Of a stretch of DNA of 64,000 bases, positions 48,393 through 64,000 are shown piece after piece. The stretch lies in assembly GCA_963693365.1 (NCBI GenBank), contig CAVNZM010000001.1, positions 17,360,001 to 17,424,000 of the forward strand, written 5' to 3'. Position 1 is the stretch's first letter, and each line of letters begins with the position of its first letter. A model generated the notes under the pieces. The model had not been told where the DNA came from and ran no database searches. It worked only from the letters and a program-made list of their open reading frames with translations. Both the position numbers and the translations under genes were made by a program. This DNA comes from Amoebidium appalachense. Lineage: Eukaryota > Ichthyosporea.

Positions 48393-49437
48393 ATAAAAAC
48401 TTCACGAGTTATCCAGTAACAAGTGCATACTGAGATACCTGAACACTGTGTGAAAATCATATAAATACTCAATGTGACGACCAACAGAATTCAACAAAAA
48501 GTCTAAAGTGTTCACATTGCCAGCCAGTGTAGCAGACATCTGCAGGGAAAGAGGTAAAACGCGACATAAAATCACACCTATCAACATGCTTTCGTTCAGC
48601 ACAAAGGTGGCACCAGCGGCGATGGAAACAAGAATTACGACGCCACTGCACAACTTCCCAAGCAATATCAACATCAGAGCACCATACAGACTTATCTACT
48701 AGGGCCGTGGTATCCATACGTACAGCAGGAGAAATGTATCCTGCCAAAGCTCCCAAAAAGCGATAATGATCAGTACGGTGTTGCCTAAAGAACATAACAC
48801 ATGCCGACTGAGTTTTACCTTTGATTTCTCTATCAGAACGAGAAAGAAACTTATACTGCGTATGGGAATAACTTGAAAAGGCAGAAAAAACAGGAAGAGA
48901 AAAGAAAGAGGGAGTGAGATAGCGAGAGGAAGGATCAGGTTGAAAGACGGTAGGCTGAGGACATTCAGAAGTGGCGTTGGTGAATCGGGGGGGAAGAGGG
49001 ATGGAGGGAGGGGGGGGAAAGAGAGCATAAAGATGGTGACCATCAGGTATCCTAACTAAATGGAAACAAAAACGAGGCCTTCAATTCCTCCATACGACAA
49101 ACAGCAGACGCCAATCCAAACATACTAATTAAGGAAGGAACAAACCGAGTACGAAACAAAGTGCGCAGCGCAGTACACTGAAAATCATCGAACTCTTTCA
49201 GCGCCACGGCCGCCTCGCGAGGTGGGGCGCAGGCAAATAGCGGAAGTCCATATTCAAAAGTCGGCCGTAGAGAAGAAGGTTCGCAGGATGGATCACAGAC
49301 TCCCGTTGAAACATATTTGACACGATGTGAAGCTTACTACCCTTCGCACGAGCGATCCGTGCCGTGAGGAGCTTGCGGAAATCAAAACCCTCGTGCAGTA
49401 AAAGGAATACCCAAATAGTCATAGGTGCTCAGGAAAT
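48393..49437 (-). pseudogene. Non-LTR retrotransposon reverse transcriptase, copy 2 (broken)
   Basis: Tandem second copy in the same orientation. Its 3' end repeats the sequence found at 46928 (ATAAAAACTTCACGAGTT on the plus strand at about 48394), and it stays nearly identical to copy 1 out to CATAGGTGCTC at about 49431, where homology stops. Several small insertions and deletions break the frame into pieces at 48469-48795, 48699-49043 and 49198-49422, and the catalytic FADD segment is not included. It is non-coding debris. Confidence 0.85.
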
Positions 49438-49452
49438 GTCGCGCGCGACATT
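49435..49452. repeat. Perfect 18-bp GC palindrome
   Basis: AATGTCGCGCGCGACATT equals its own reverse complement. It sits exactly at the truncated 5' edge of RT copy 2, where similarity to copy 1 ends. Confidence 0.9.
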
Positions 49453-49748
49453 CCAAGCCGCTACGATCGCTGTTACACGACGCTGTACCCCTGAAAGAGG
49501 CCGTGGCCAGGGGTGGCTCCCAGGTTGTCGCAGTTTAGTGTCCAAACTAAAGCTTACCATTATTCCTGAACTGCATGTATGGCTTATTTCATGCGATGCA
49601 TTTTTGACTATTTTCAATCAATATATACTTATTCTTTGATTCATATGTATACCACATGTACAATTGAAACACCGTCATGAGTATATGTCGACATCGGCAT
49701 TTTCCCATTTTAAAAGTGTGTAAACCCCTTCCCATGGCCGCGGCGGTG

Positions 49749-49864
49749 CGTGTCTGAATTCCATTTTCCCTGATCAGAATATGCAAATTTAAAATCGACA
49801 TGAATGATGCCGAATTCAGACCTCTCAGGAGGATGGCACAAGTAAGGGTATCTGATGTAAGACT
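49749..49864 (+). repeat. First half of duplicated unit 1 (split by solo LTR)
   Basis: This begins GTCTGAATTCCATTTTCCC and ends GATGTAAGACT. It matches 50431-50555, apart from an 8-bp indel and a few substitutions. The rest of the unit resumes after the LTR at 50345-50430. Inside the unit, GTCTGAATTC and GAATTCAGAC form a 10-bp inverted repeat. Confidence 0.9.
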
Positions 49865-50344
49865 TGTAAACAACTGTACACATGAACTGTACGTGTTTAC
49901 TAAAGAATGTGATGTACTAGCACACGATTCGTGCTTTGTCATGAATATCACATAAATATTATGTCCGCACCAATAGGACTCACTCTGACCTAAGAATTGA
50001 ACCATATATGGTTCTTCAGCTGCATACCACATAAACGAAGTGAACCAATAAGAGGTTTGCATAAATAGGACAAAGGTCTGACTGGCTCGGACCGCACCAG
50101 AATCACGAATGGCATGTTGCCACCCGCGCTGGCCGCGGATGAACCAATCCTGGGCCTTGATCCAAAACCTGGGGGCTATATAAGAAAGCCGTCCCAGTAC
50201 GGGGATCACATCAGTGAAGTCTGAGACAGACTGAGTCGGCCCATAGTAAAAGCAACCTGGCCGCGTGTGCCTTTCTACCCGTTCTCTGTCTTTATTTTGA
50301 TTCAGTTGTACACTGCCTTATCCTAACTAGTCCGACTGTTTACA
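49865..50344 (+). mobile_element. Solo LTR (480 bp) with 5-bp target duplication
   Basis: The element starts TGTAAACA and ends TGTTTACA (TG...CA termini with an 8-bp terminal inverted repeat). It is flanked on both sides by AGACT (49860-49864 and 50345-50349). Removing it plus one AGACT restores exactly the uninterrupted sequence present in the second unit copy. TATATAAG at 50177-50184 followed by a C/T-rich region fits an LTR promoter. No internal retrotransposon sequence is present, so this is a solo LTR left after LTR-LTR recombination. Confidence 0.88.
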
Positions 50345-50640
50345 AGACTATCAGTACACTCTATATTGGAGGGTTTTCTAGTCTTCTCAGGAGGCAGTAC
50401 TCTGCATAAGGGTCCTCCAAATGTTGACAGAACGTCTGAATTCCATTTTCCCTGTATATCCAATCAGAATATGCAGATTTAAAATCGACATGAATGATGC
50501 CGAATTCAGACCTCTCAGGAGGATGGCACAAGTAAGGGTATCTGATGTAAGACTATCAGTACACTCTATATTGGAGGGTTTTCTGGTCTTCTCAGGAGGC
50601 AGTATTCTGCATAAGGGTCCTCCAAATGTTGACAGAACAG
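50345..50640 (+). repeat. Rest of unit 1 plus complete unit 2 of a ~200-bp tandem duplication
   Basis: 50345-50430 completes unit 1, starting AGACTATCAGTACACTC and ending TTGACAGAAC. 50431-50640 is unit 2 in full, with the same internal sequence and ends. The copies differ at a few positions (for example TTTTCTAGTC versus TTTTCTGGTC). Confidence 0.9.
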
Positions 50641-51059
50641 AAATGAGCTCAAGTGGATAATGGGTGACGTGACCATAATAGTATGTGTTTTTAAAGACAC
50701 GCATATGGACTCTTCTTGGATTAAATTCTGCCACATTTATAGCTTCTGGAAAATCCCGACGCCATGATAAAATTCTATTTTGATACGCACCTGCAAAACG
50801 TTGGTTTTGAAGTCGTGTAGTCGTAGTCGAGTCGCCGAGGGTGCCACCTACGACTCTGGGCCCCACGACTTTGGGTGGAGGGAGGGTGGAGGGGGGGGGG
50901 GGGGGGGAGGGGAGGGGGGGGGGGGGGGGGGGACCGGGGAGGAGGGGGAGGGGGGAATGCTCATGTGCACATGTGGGCAATGAAATCCTGATTAATACTC
51001 CCTGCCCGGGGCCTTGCCCTCCATCTCCCGTGCTTTCTCTACCCCTCTCTGAGTTCGGA

Positions 51060-51160
<101 letters not shown>

Positions 51161-51989
51161 AGGGCTCCAAGGGGGGGGGGGGGGGGGGGGGAGGGGGTAA
51201 ACTGCCATTATATGGCTTGGAGAGAAGTTGTCATGTGCTCACATTCAATTAATTCACAACTTTCCACGGGTAAGCGAAAAATAGTTTACAACTGATCAGT
51301 GCACGTACCCTTGCAAGGTCACCTTAAGTGAATAATTCAGCATGGCCGCGTAGTGTCACAGGCTACTTCTCTACTATATGGTTGTTGCTAGAAATTAAAA
51401 AGACTACAATATCGAATGCCACTGGCATCGATGCCAAAAAAAAAAGAGAGAGAGAGAGAGACAGAGAAAGAGGGAAAAAGAAAGAAAGAAAGAAAGAAAG
51501 AAAAAGAAAAAAAAACACTGTATACACGAAGGCAAAAAAACATGCAGAAAAAACAAATTTAGAACCATCGCCTACCACCGTACTAGTAGAACCATGTCCT
51601 ACATCACAGTCCCCCTCCCCCCCCCCCCCCCCCCCCCCCCCCCTCCCCCCCCCCCCCCCCCTTCCCCCCCCCCCCCCCCCCCCCCGCAGCCCCGCAAATC
51701 CCCCCCCTCCCCTCCCCCCCAAATTGATCATACTTCTTGCCAGACTTAGCCTCCATATCCATCACCACCCCCTCCTCCTTTCCCAGAGCTAGTTTTTATA
51801 ATGTGATGGTTGTCGTGGCAAAAGAGAATTTGCTCTACTCACGCCATGGTCTCCCTGAAGAGTCGGGGGGGGGGGGGGGGGGGGAGGGGGGGGAGGGGAG
51901 GGGGAGGGGGGAGGGGAGGGGAGGGAGGGGCCCGGAGGGGAGGGAGGGAGGGGGGAGGGGGGGGACAGGCTCCCCCATCACCATATGAA

Positions 51990-52112
51990 AGTCGTCAGCT
52001 TAGTCGTAGTCGGAGTCGTTGGGAGACCACTGACTTTAGTCGCAGTCGTAGTCAAAAACTTTCCCAAAACTTGACTAGTCAAGTCGAGTCGTAGTCGTCA
52101 CGGTCCGGTACA
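51990..52112 (+). repeat. Degenerate TAGTCG repeat cluster with 16-bp palindrome
   Basis: The block contains TTAGTCGTAGTCGGAGTCG, TTAGTCGCAGTCGTAGTC and CGAGTCGTAGTCGTC, plus the perfect palindrome ACTTGACTAGTCAAGT at 52069-52084. A related block (GTAGTCGTAGTCGAGTCG) lies at about 50815-50840, on the other side of the long poly-C run. Confidence 0.75.
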
Positions 52113-52290
52113 ACCCTGGGGCCGGGCCCCGGGGGTGGTACCACATAGTTCAAACCCTTCGACATCTCGTGGCTGCTGTTGCTGTCATCATGATGGACTG
52201 CTGCAACGATCCACCCCCGGGGGGTCTTCCCCGTGCGACCTCCCTACCCTTGATTACATACCACAATTGTTCTTTGACGTCGTGCAACTT

Positions 52291-52321
<31 letters not shown>

Positions 52322-52349
52322 GGGGGGCTGTGCGCTTGTTTACAGCGCT

Positions 52350-52416
<67 letters not shown>

Positions 52417-52827
52417 ATCGGAGTTGCTATGAACTACCTGTGTTTTGATTAGTGCGCGTGGGCATGCATGTTTGCTATCATGATGGTTGAGTACTGTGCG
52501 TACTAACGTCATACGGTGTGTTTGTGTCTGACCGCCTGCCTGCTGCGTGCTGTGTGTCTGTATGTGTCAGAGTGGGATGTTTGTGAGTATGAGAATGTGG
52601 TGATGGTGTGTGTGCGTGTGTGCCTTAATACACTTTTTTTTTTTTTTGTGTTTGTGAAGTTATCTAAACTATTATTAGTGCCTGTGCGTACATGTGCACG
52701 TGTACACGTGGCTGTGTATGTGTGTCTGACAATGCAGGCTTGGGGTGTGATGCATAGTGTCAATTATCTGTGTGTATAATGGTTGCCCGGACACCATCAG
52801 TGTTGGGAGGGAAGGGGAGGGTGGGGC

Positions 52828-52869
<42 letters not shown>

Positions 52870-54265
52870 TTATTGTTATTTCAGAGCTCTCCAAATGGTC
52901 ACAGCCTGGTGCAGGGGTACATCACAGGGCGGAAGTGTGTCCCCACAAATAGACGAGATGTGATAATAATTTTGCATGCACATGCACATGAAGAAGTATT
53001 GGAGTCTGTGTATGTGCGTCTGTGTGCAGCAATGTGTTGTTTTGACATGATTAAGGTATTTGCGTGAAACTTGAACCAGTGTGTTGGTGTGCACAGATGT
53101 ATGAATGTGATGCGTTGAAGTGCCAACCTTATAGAAGTACAGGAGCGTGTGCGTACGCATGTGGCGTTCTTTTATACGATCTGTACATGTCTTTCATTCA
53201 CTCCCTCACACTCCCTTTCCCAATCACTCCCCAGCGTGTGTGCGTTTATGTGGGCACACACACACTTGTGCACGGATTTGGATGATTAAAGCTGGGAGTG
53301 TGTATCGGAGTGAATGTAAGTGAACGTGTCTACTTATGCGGCTGTGTCGGCTTGTGCCCATTCGTGCACACCATCCGTATAACCCGTGCTTTAACGGATC
53401 CGTTAATATGCGCTTGTATGTAAGTGAACACGTACATGTACGTAGATACATGCCCTAAGTGTCTGTGAATATTTGCTCCTCTGTGAAGCGCCATCATTCC
53501 GTGTGGCTGAGTGTGTGCGTGTGTGTGAACAATCTCTTTTACTCTATACACATGCTAGGGTGTCTCTCTTTGCTTTCACACATGACTCCGTCCTCCCCTT
53601 GCTCTCCCCGTGTACGTGAGTACGTGAATGAGCCAAGGTGTGTGCTGGTGGGAACCGGTGAAAACGTGGGCGGTGGTGTCTGCCTGTACATGTGTGTGTA
53701 TGTGTGTGTGCGTGTGTATGTGTATGGGTGTGTGTATGTGTGTGCACCCATCCGTGTAGATTGAGGCCTATGTGCTGGTGTGTGTGTGGTCGATCAGCCA
53801 ACAAGAAGGTGTATCCTGATTTCAAACTCCTCTGGCTCTATATAAAAGCTGCAATATGAATGAGCAGAGGACGCCCGGGGGGGAGGGAGAAAGGTGGGGG
53901 GAGGGGGGGGGGGGGGGGGGGGGGGAGCGGTTTCACACACGCAGCAGAGGAAGGTTCGAAGGGTGCAGCTGGGGGGTGGGGTTGGGGGGAGGATGGGGAA
54001 AAGAGGTAGAAATTGGGGGAAGGCGCCGGAAAAGTAGTTGTGGCAGTTCAGGGAGACTAATGTGAACACACTAACATGCACGTGCATGTACGCACAAAAG
54101 AAACACACAGACACAAACACGGTAGGTGAGAGCTAAAATGAGAAGTAGAGGGACATAGGCAGAGAGCAAGCTTAAAGAAAAGCTTGAGGGGGAGGGAGAA
54201 AAGGGGAAGGCGGAAAGCAGAGATGGAGGAGGAGAGGGGACAGAGAGAGGGGGGGGGGGAGGGGG

Positions 54266-54331
<66 letters not shown>

Positions 54332-54443
54332 GGGCGGGAGGGGTTGGGGGGAAGGGGAAGGGGAGGGAGAAAGAGGGGGAGGGGGAGGGGGGGGAGAAAG
54401 AGACGGGGGGGAGGGGGGGGGAAAGAGAGAGAGAGAGAGACAG

Positions 54444-54530
<87 letters not shown>

Positions 54531-55190
54531 ATGAGAGCCCGCGGGTATGTTGCGATGGGTTAGAAGGCTTGGTTTTTGAGTGATGGGGCGGGAGAGGCCA
54601 GAGAGGGCAAGGAAACGGGAGTTGTTAACATGTACTTGGCAAAGGCAGAGAGAAAGACAGAGCAAGTGGAGTGGGAAGCAGGAACGAATATAATGAGGGA
54701 ACGGCCCTCCCTGCAGAACGCGATGGGTAATTGGTGGTGTGAAGGCGAGAGGGGCAGGGCGGGGGGGGAAGTGAGGGAGACTTAACCAGAGAATTGTTGT
54801 GAGAAGAAGGAAATGAACTGAACACATGAGAAGGAAGAAGGTGGCATGTGGGGAGAAGGGGGGCAAGGGGGAGAGGGGAGCCGGGCGCGGGGGGGGGGGG
54901 GGGGGGGGGGATAATAGATCAACCCAGAGAGGAAGCCAAGGGGCGAGCATGGAATGCCGCATGGAAGGCGAGGGGGGAGAGAGAGGCATGGAAAGGGAGC
55001 AGAGGGTTAGAAGCGGTACTGGTTGCAAAAGACAACGTGGTTTGAGAAAAGTTAAGAAATGCATGGCAGGGATTCAAGCAACAGTGCCCAAGGTTAAGTC
55101 CTCCTCGAGGAGGGGCGGGGAGAATGAGGAAGGGAGTGGGGGGTACGGGACAGGAATGTGGGTAGACAAAATATATTTCTATTGCACCAG

Positions 55191-55457
55191 GCAATATATC
55201 TGTCGCCACCTGAGGTGACGAATAACACCCAGGCCTATCTCAGCTTCAAGAACAAGAATTTGGGTATCTTACACTGGAATGCCACACGCGTCTTCTCCTT
55301 CGCACACAACCGTCGCCGGAAAAGCCCCGCTCGCCTTGTGTGTGCCGTCAAAGCAACAACAGCCCCGGTTCAGTTCAAGTTCGATCAGCCCGTAGGAACT
55401 GAGCAAGGCATGTCTTCACTCACAGTGGTGTGCACAGAATACAGTTTATCCCCTTGA
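55191..55457 (+). CDS. 3'-terminal exon of an unidentified plus-strand gene
   Basis: After the acceptor TTGCACCAG, an open phase-0 frame of 88 codons runs to TGA at 55457. It encodes AIYLSPPEV, AYLSFKNKNLGILHW, FSFAHNRRRKSPARL, KFDQPVGTEQG and ends LTVVCTEYSLSP. The composition is ordinary protein, unlike the surrounding simple sequence, but I recognise no domain. It could also be an unspliced small gene starting at ATG 55158, though the first codons would then be intron-like. It converges on the minus-strand gene at 55545. Confidence 0.5.
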   Translation, partial: AIYLSPPEVTNNTQAYLSFKNKNLGILHWNATRVFSFAHNRRRKSPARLVCAVKATTAPVQFKFDQPVGTEQGMSSLTVVCTEYSLSP

Positions 55458-55544
55458 TGGTAATTTGCTGTTTGTGTTTGTGCGTGCGTGCGTGTGTTTA
55501 CTCTAAAATATAACCAGAACATCGCCACTCTATCCAAGGTAAAC

Positions 55545-55796
55545 TCAAAACTCCATCGTCAGGCAAATGTAGGCGCCGTGAACGAAAGCAGTGCCGACTG
55601 CCAGCGTGAACAGGCGGTCACGTAGTACCGGTTTATCCCTCAGCGTAATTCTGATCAGAGGAAATATAGGTGCATAGAGGATCGGGGCAAAGAGAGAGAG
55701 CCTAAGCCCACCGCGTTTAACTTGGTTGGATGTGATCCACGGGTTGTCGTCGGGGCGCTCCGTTTTAGCGGGCGTGGTGGCTGTTGGTGTCGACAT
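55545..55796 (-). CDS. Small two-TM membrane protein, unknown function
   Basis: An intronless 83-codon frame, ATG at 55796 and TGA at 55545. The N-terminus (MSTPTATTPAKTERPDDNPW) is polar. Two hydrophobic segments follow: LSLFAPILYAPIFPLI at about 33-48, and RLFTLAVGTAFVHGAYICL at about 61-79, joined by a basic loop (RITLRDKPVLRDR). This layout fits a small mitochondrial or ER membrane protein, but there is no family assignment. The stop lies 87 bp from the convergent stop at 55457. Confidence 0.6.
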   Translation of the reverse strand: MSTPTATTPAKTERPDDNPWITSNQVKRGGLRLSLFAPILYAPIFPLIRITLRDKPVLRDRLFTLAVGTAFVHGAYICLTMEF

Positions 55797-57079
55797 GTTT
55801 GGCGGGGTTTTGCACGGATGTTCTGGTGTGGGCGCTGAAGCAAGCTAAGAGGGACCTCTTAGGTTTAAGATTGCTATTGACAGCGGCTAGCTGAATAGGA
55901 GAGGTGAAGGGCATACACGGCTAACTACTTATTGTAGATTCTTGCAGAGAAGACGCTCCCAATTTCGTCTCAAACTGGACCTCATGCTTTCGGAGCTTTA
56001 TTTTATATCCCAAAGCAAACAATGAACAGCCAATCAGATGCGTGCAGTCATAGAAGGTCACGGAAACATGCCCGTGAGTCACAGCTGAGAGCCCGTGGGC
56101 AGTGAGGTCTTGAGCATTGCAATTCCCTGTTCATATTGTAGTATATACACCATCGCGAATTAGTAATATGCTAATATTAAGAAAAACTTAAAGAATCGAT
56201 GAGAGGCCCAAGGGAGGTGTACAATTGCAGACAATGCATCAAGAGCGACCCGACCCGACTCGGATCGGCCCAAGATGATGTTCGACCCGATTGCCTTTTA
56301 CCCGGGATGGCGCAAACAGGCTCAACAGAGAACACAGAACGGCGGGGGCCCGGGTACCATTCCAAAGCGTGCACGTGTAACACAAGTTTACGCGTGTCTG
56401 TACACGTCTGATGTGGTGTGCTCTTGTGTTTGCTCTTGTGTGAGTGTGCTCATACATATTTTTGTGTCAATATAAAACAAAAATCCGGTGGGACAAAACG
56501 CCACAAGGTTTTGTGAGTGGGGACGCCCGCAGTCGACTTGATTGGGTGCCTTCAATCTCGTGCTAACCCTGTTAGTTTCACGTTAACATCAAAAAAGTTC
56601 CGGCAAAATCAAACATAACTTCACTTCTCAGCATCACATACATAATAAATTTTCAGAGCGAATAGACTAAGTATACACTAGCAAAGGGTCCTGTCCAAAA
56701 TTACAAACAGCAGGCAATTATTACTAATAAGAACCGTTCCCTTGAACACAAACATTACCGTATTGAGCAGGACGTGGCCTTTGTGTTAGAATGCCAATAG
56801 CCCAAGCTCATGATGTCTATACCACACAAGCCAGTACAGATACAGTGTCATATGATCCAAATTTTACTGCAGGGCAACTAAAATTAACTTAAATATTCTC
56901 TTCAACACCTAAGCCGTCTGACCAAATTGAAGGGTAAACGCAACAGTATGCACATCAATTCATCAAACAATATGCTCATGCTGTATCTCTCTTTCACATA
57001 ATCCTCATGCTGCCCTCAACCTAGCAGCACATTAGCTATACGTAGCATCGTAGTGCCACAGTGACTCGATCGACTAGGT
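55797..57079. other. Intergenic region without simple repeats
   Basis: Upstream region of the 55545-55796 gene and downstream region of glycogen synthase. It includes CCAATCAGAT at about 56032 (plus strand; a CCAAT-box match only in this orientation) and a GACCCGACCCGACTCGG stretch near 56250. No exon was found. Confidence 0.5.
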
Positions 57080-63277
<6,198 letters not shown>

Positions 63278-63305
63278 CTACATAGGCGTATGGTTGGAGA
63301 TGGTG

Positions 63306-63364
<59 letters not shown>

Positions 63365-63552
63365 GAAAGTAAAGGGAAAAGGGAGGGAAAGGGCACACAT
63401 GCCCCCACACACACAAAAATACTGTATGCAAACGGAGTGCGGAAACACACACAAGCCATATACTCAGGCAAACACACTTGTTGTTCCTTAGAACATGCCC
63501 TCTCTCGCACCACACAACAACCAGTTCCCAATAACACATCTACACACAATCT

Positions 63553-63592
<40 letters not shown>

Positions 63593-64000
63593 AGCACCCA
63601 CCATCCACCCACACCCAGATGTTACTCTGTACCCTTGCTCAGCCCATCCATCAGAACTACGACTAAAAACTGCACCCAATCATCCAACAAAACATAACCT
63701 CTCCTTCACCCTAGTCCTTACACACCCTCTGCACTCTTAATACGCCTCCAGCTGAAACTGAAATCCAATATAAAAAAAACACTGGTGGAGGGGGGAGGGC
63801 GGGGGGGGGGGGGGGGGGGAAAGGATATTGGATGGGCAGGGAGGGGGAGGGTGGGGAAGGTGAGGGAGGGGAGAAGCATGAGGGAGGAGGGGGGGGGAGG
63901 GGGTGAAAGCGAGAGAGAGGAGGGAGAATTAACGAAGAACAAGCCTGAAACAAGTCGCAAAAAAGCACCATAATCCTCAACAGCGGCCGACACACACCTA
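63278..64000. other. Partial intron at right edge of window
   Basis: Presumed intron of glycogen synthase upstream of the 63171-63277 exon. It contains (CA)n at 63308-63362, poly-C at about 63553-63590, poly-G near 63800-63820 and a G/A-rich block to 63930. No further glycogen synthase exon was recognised before the window ends. Confidence 0.6.

Noticed and set aside
52883-52985. Exon-like segment after TTATTTCAG on the plus strand
   Set aside because: The frame is open, but no donor or partner exon in phase was found and composition is not convincing.
54057-55064. 335-codon minus-strand frame rich in Ser, Leu and Pro
   Set aside because: It arises from (GA)n and G-rich tracts read on the opposite strand, with no domain or complex segment.

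Overview
This 64 kb window comes from a nuclear genome of a eukaryote, probably a unicellular one. Genes are broken into many short exons with GT-AG introns, one eukaryotic-type tRNA is present, and there is non-LTR and LTR retroelement debris. Introns are packed with poly-C/poly-G runs, (CA)n/(GT)n microsatellites and purine or pyrimidine tracts. Most long reading frames here are low-complexity artefacts (Thr-His, Cys-Val, poly-Pro, poly-Gly). I found the genes by joining short complex-sequence islands across splice sites and requiring the codon phase to match at each junction. The lineage cannot be fixed. An animal/fungal-type (GT3) glycogen synthase and a DNMT3-like methyltransferase point to a glycogen-storing protist, possibly near opisthokonts or amoebozoans, but this is inference.

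Layout. (1) 1.3-5.95 kb, plus strand: a CHORD plus CS-domain protein (CHORDC1/RAR1-like Hsp90 co-chaperone family), 5' end unresolved. (2) 7.34-14.1 kb, minus: a PH plus GRAM domain protein, 3' end complete. (3) 14.35 kb, minus: tRNA-Arg(CCG) with a Pol III T-run. (4) 14.83-29.87 kb, minus: a gene of about 25 exons with a membrane anchor, SMP lipid-transfer domain, C1 zinc finger, C2 domain and a long helical C-terminus. (5) 29.9-33.0 kb: a gap almost free of simple repeats between head-to-head genes, probably a divergent promoter region. (6) 33.02-42.94 kb, plus: a complete DNMT3-like cytosine-5 DNA methyltransferase of about 1,020 residues with an ADD-like zinc module. (7) 43-55 kb: gene-poor. 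It holds an intronless gene for a secreted or membrane-anchored Ala-rich protein, two broken tandem reverse-transcriptase copies, a 480-bp solo LTR inside a tandem duplication, and a 99-bp poly-C run. (8) 55.19-55.80 kb: a 3'-terminal exon (plus) converging on a small two-TM protein gene (minus). (9) 57.08-63.28 kb, minus: the C-terminal 10 exons of a GT3 glycogen synthase running off the right edge.

Adjacent genes (2) and (4) both encode lipid- or membrane-contact type modules (PH, GRAM, SMP, C1, C2). That could reflect a shared role at membrane contact sites or be coincidence.

The most unusual feature is intron structure. A dispersed sequence family of about 90-170 bp, with a poly-C tract at its 3' edge, occurs in introns of four genes. 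Every copy lies in the same orientation as its host gene, and one copy fills an intron almost completely. Many 3' splice sites are simply the last CAG of a (CA)n microsatellite.
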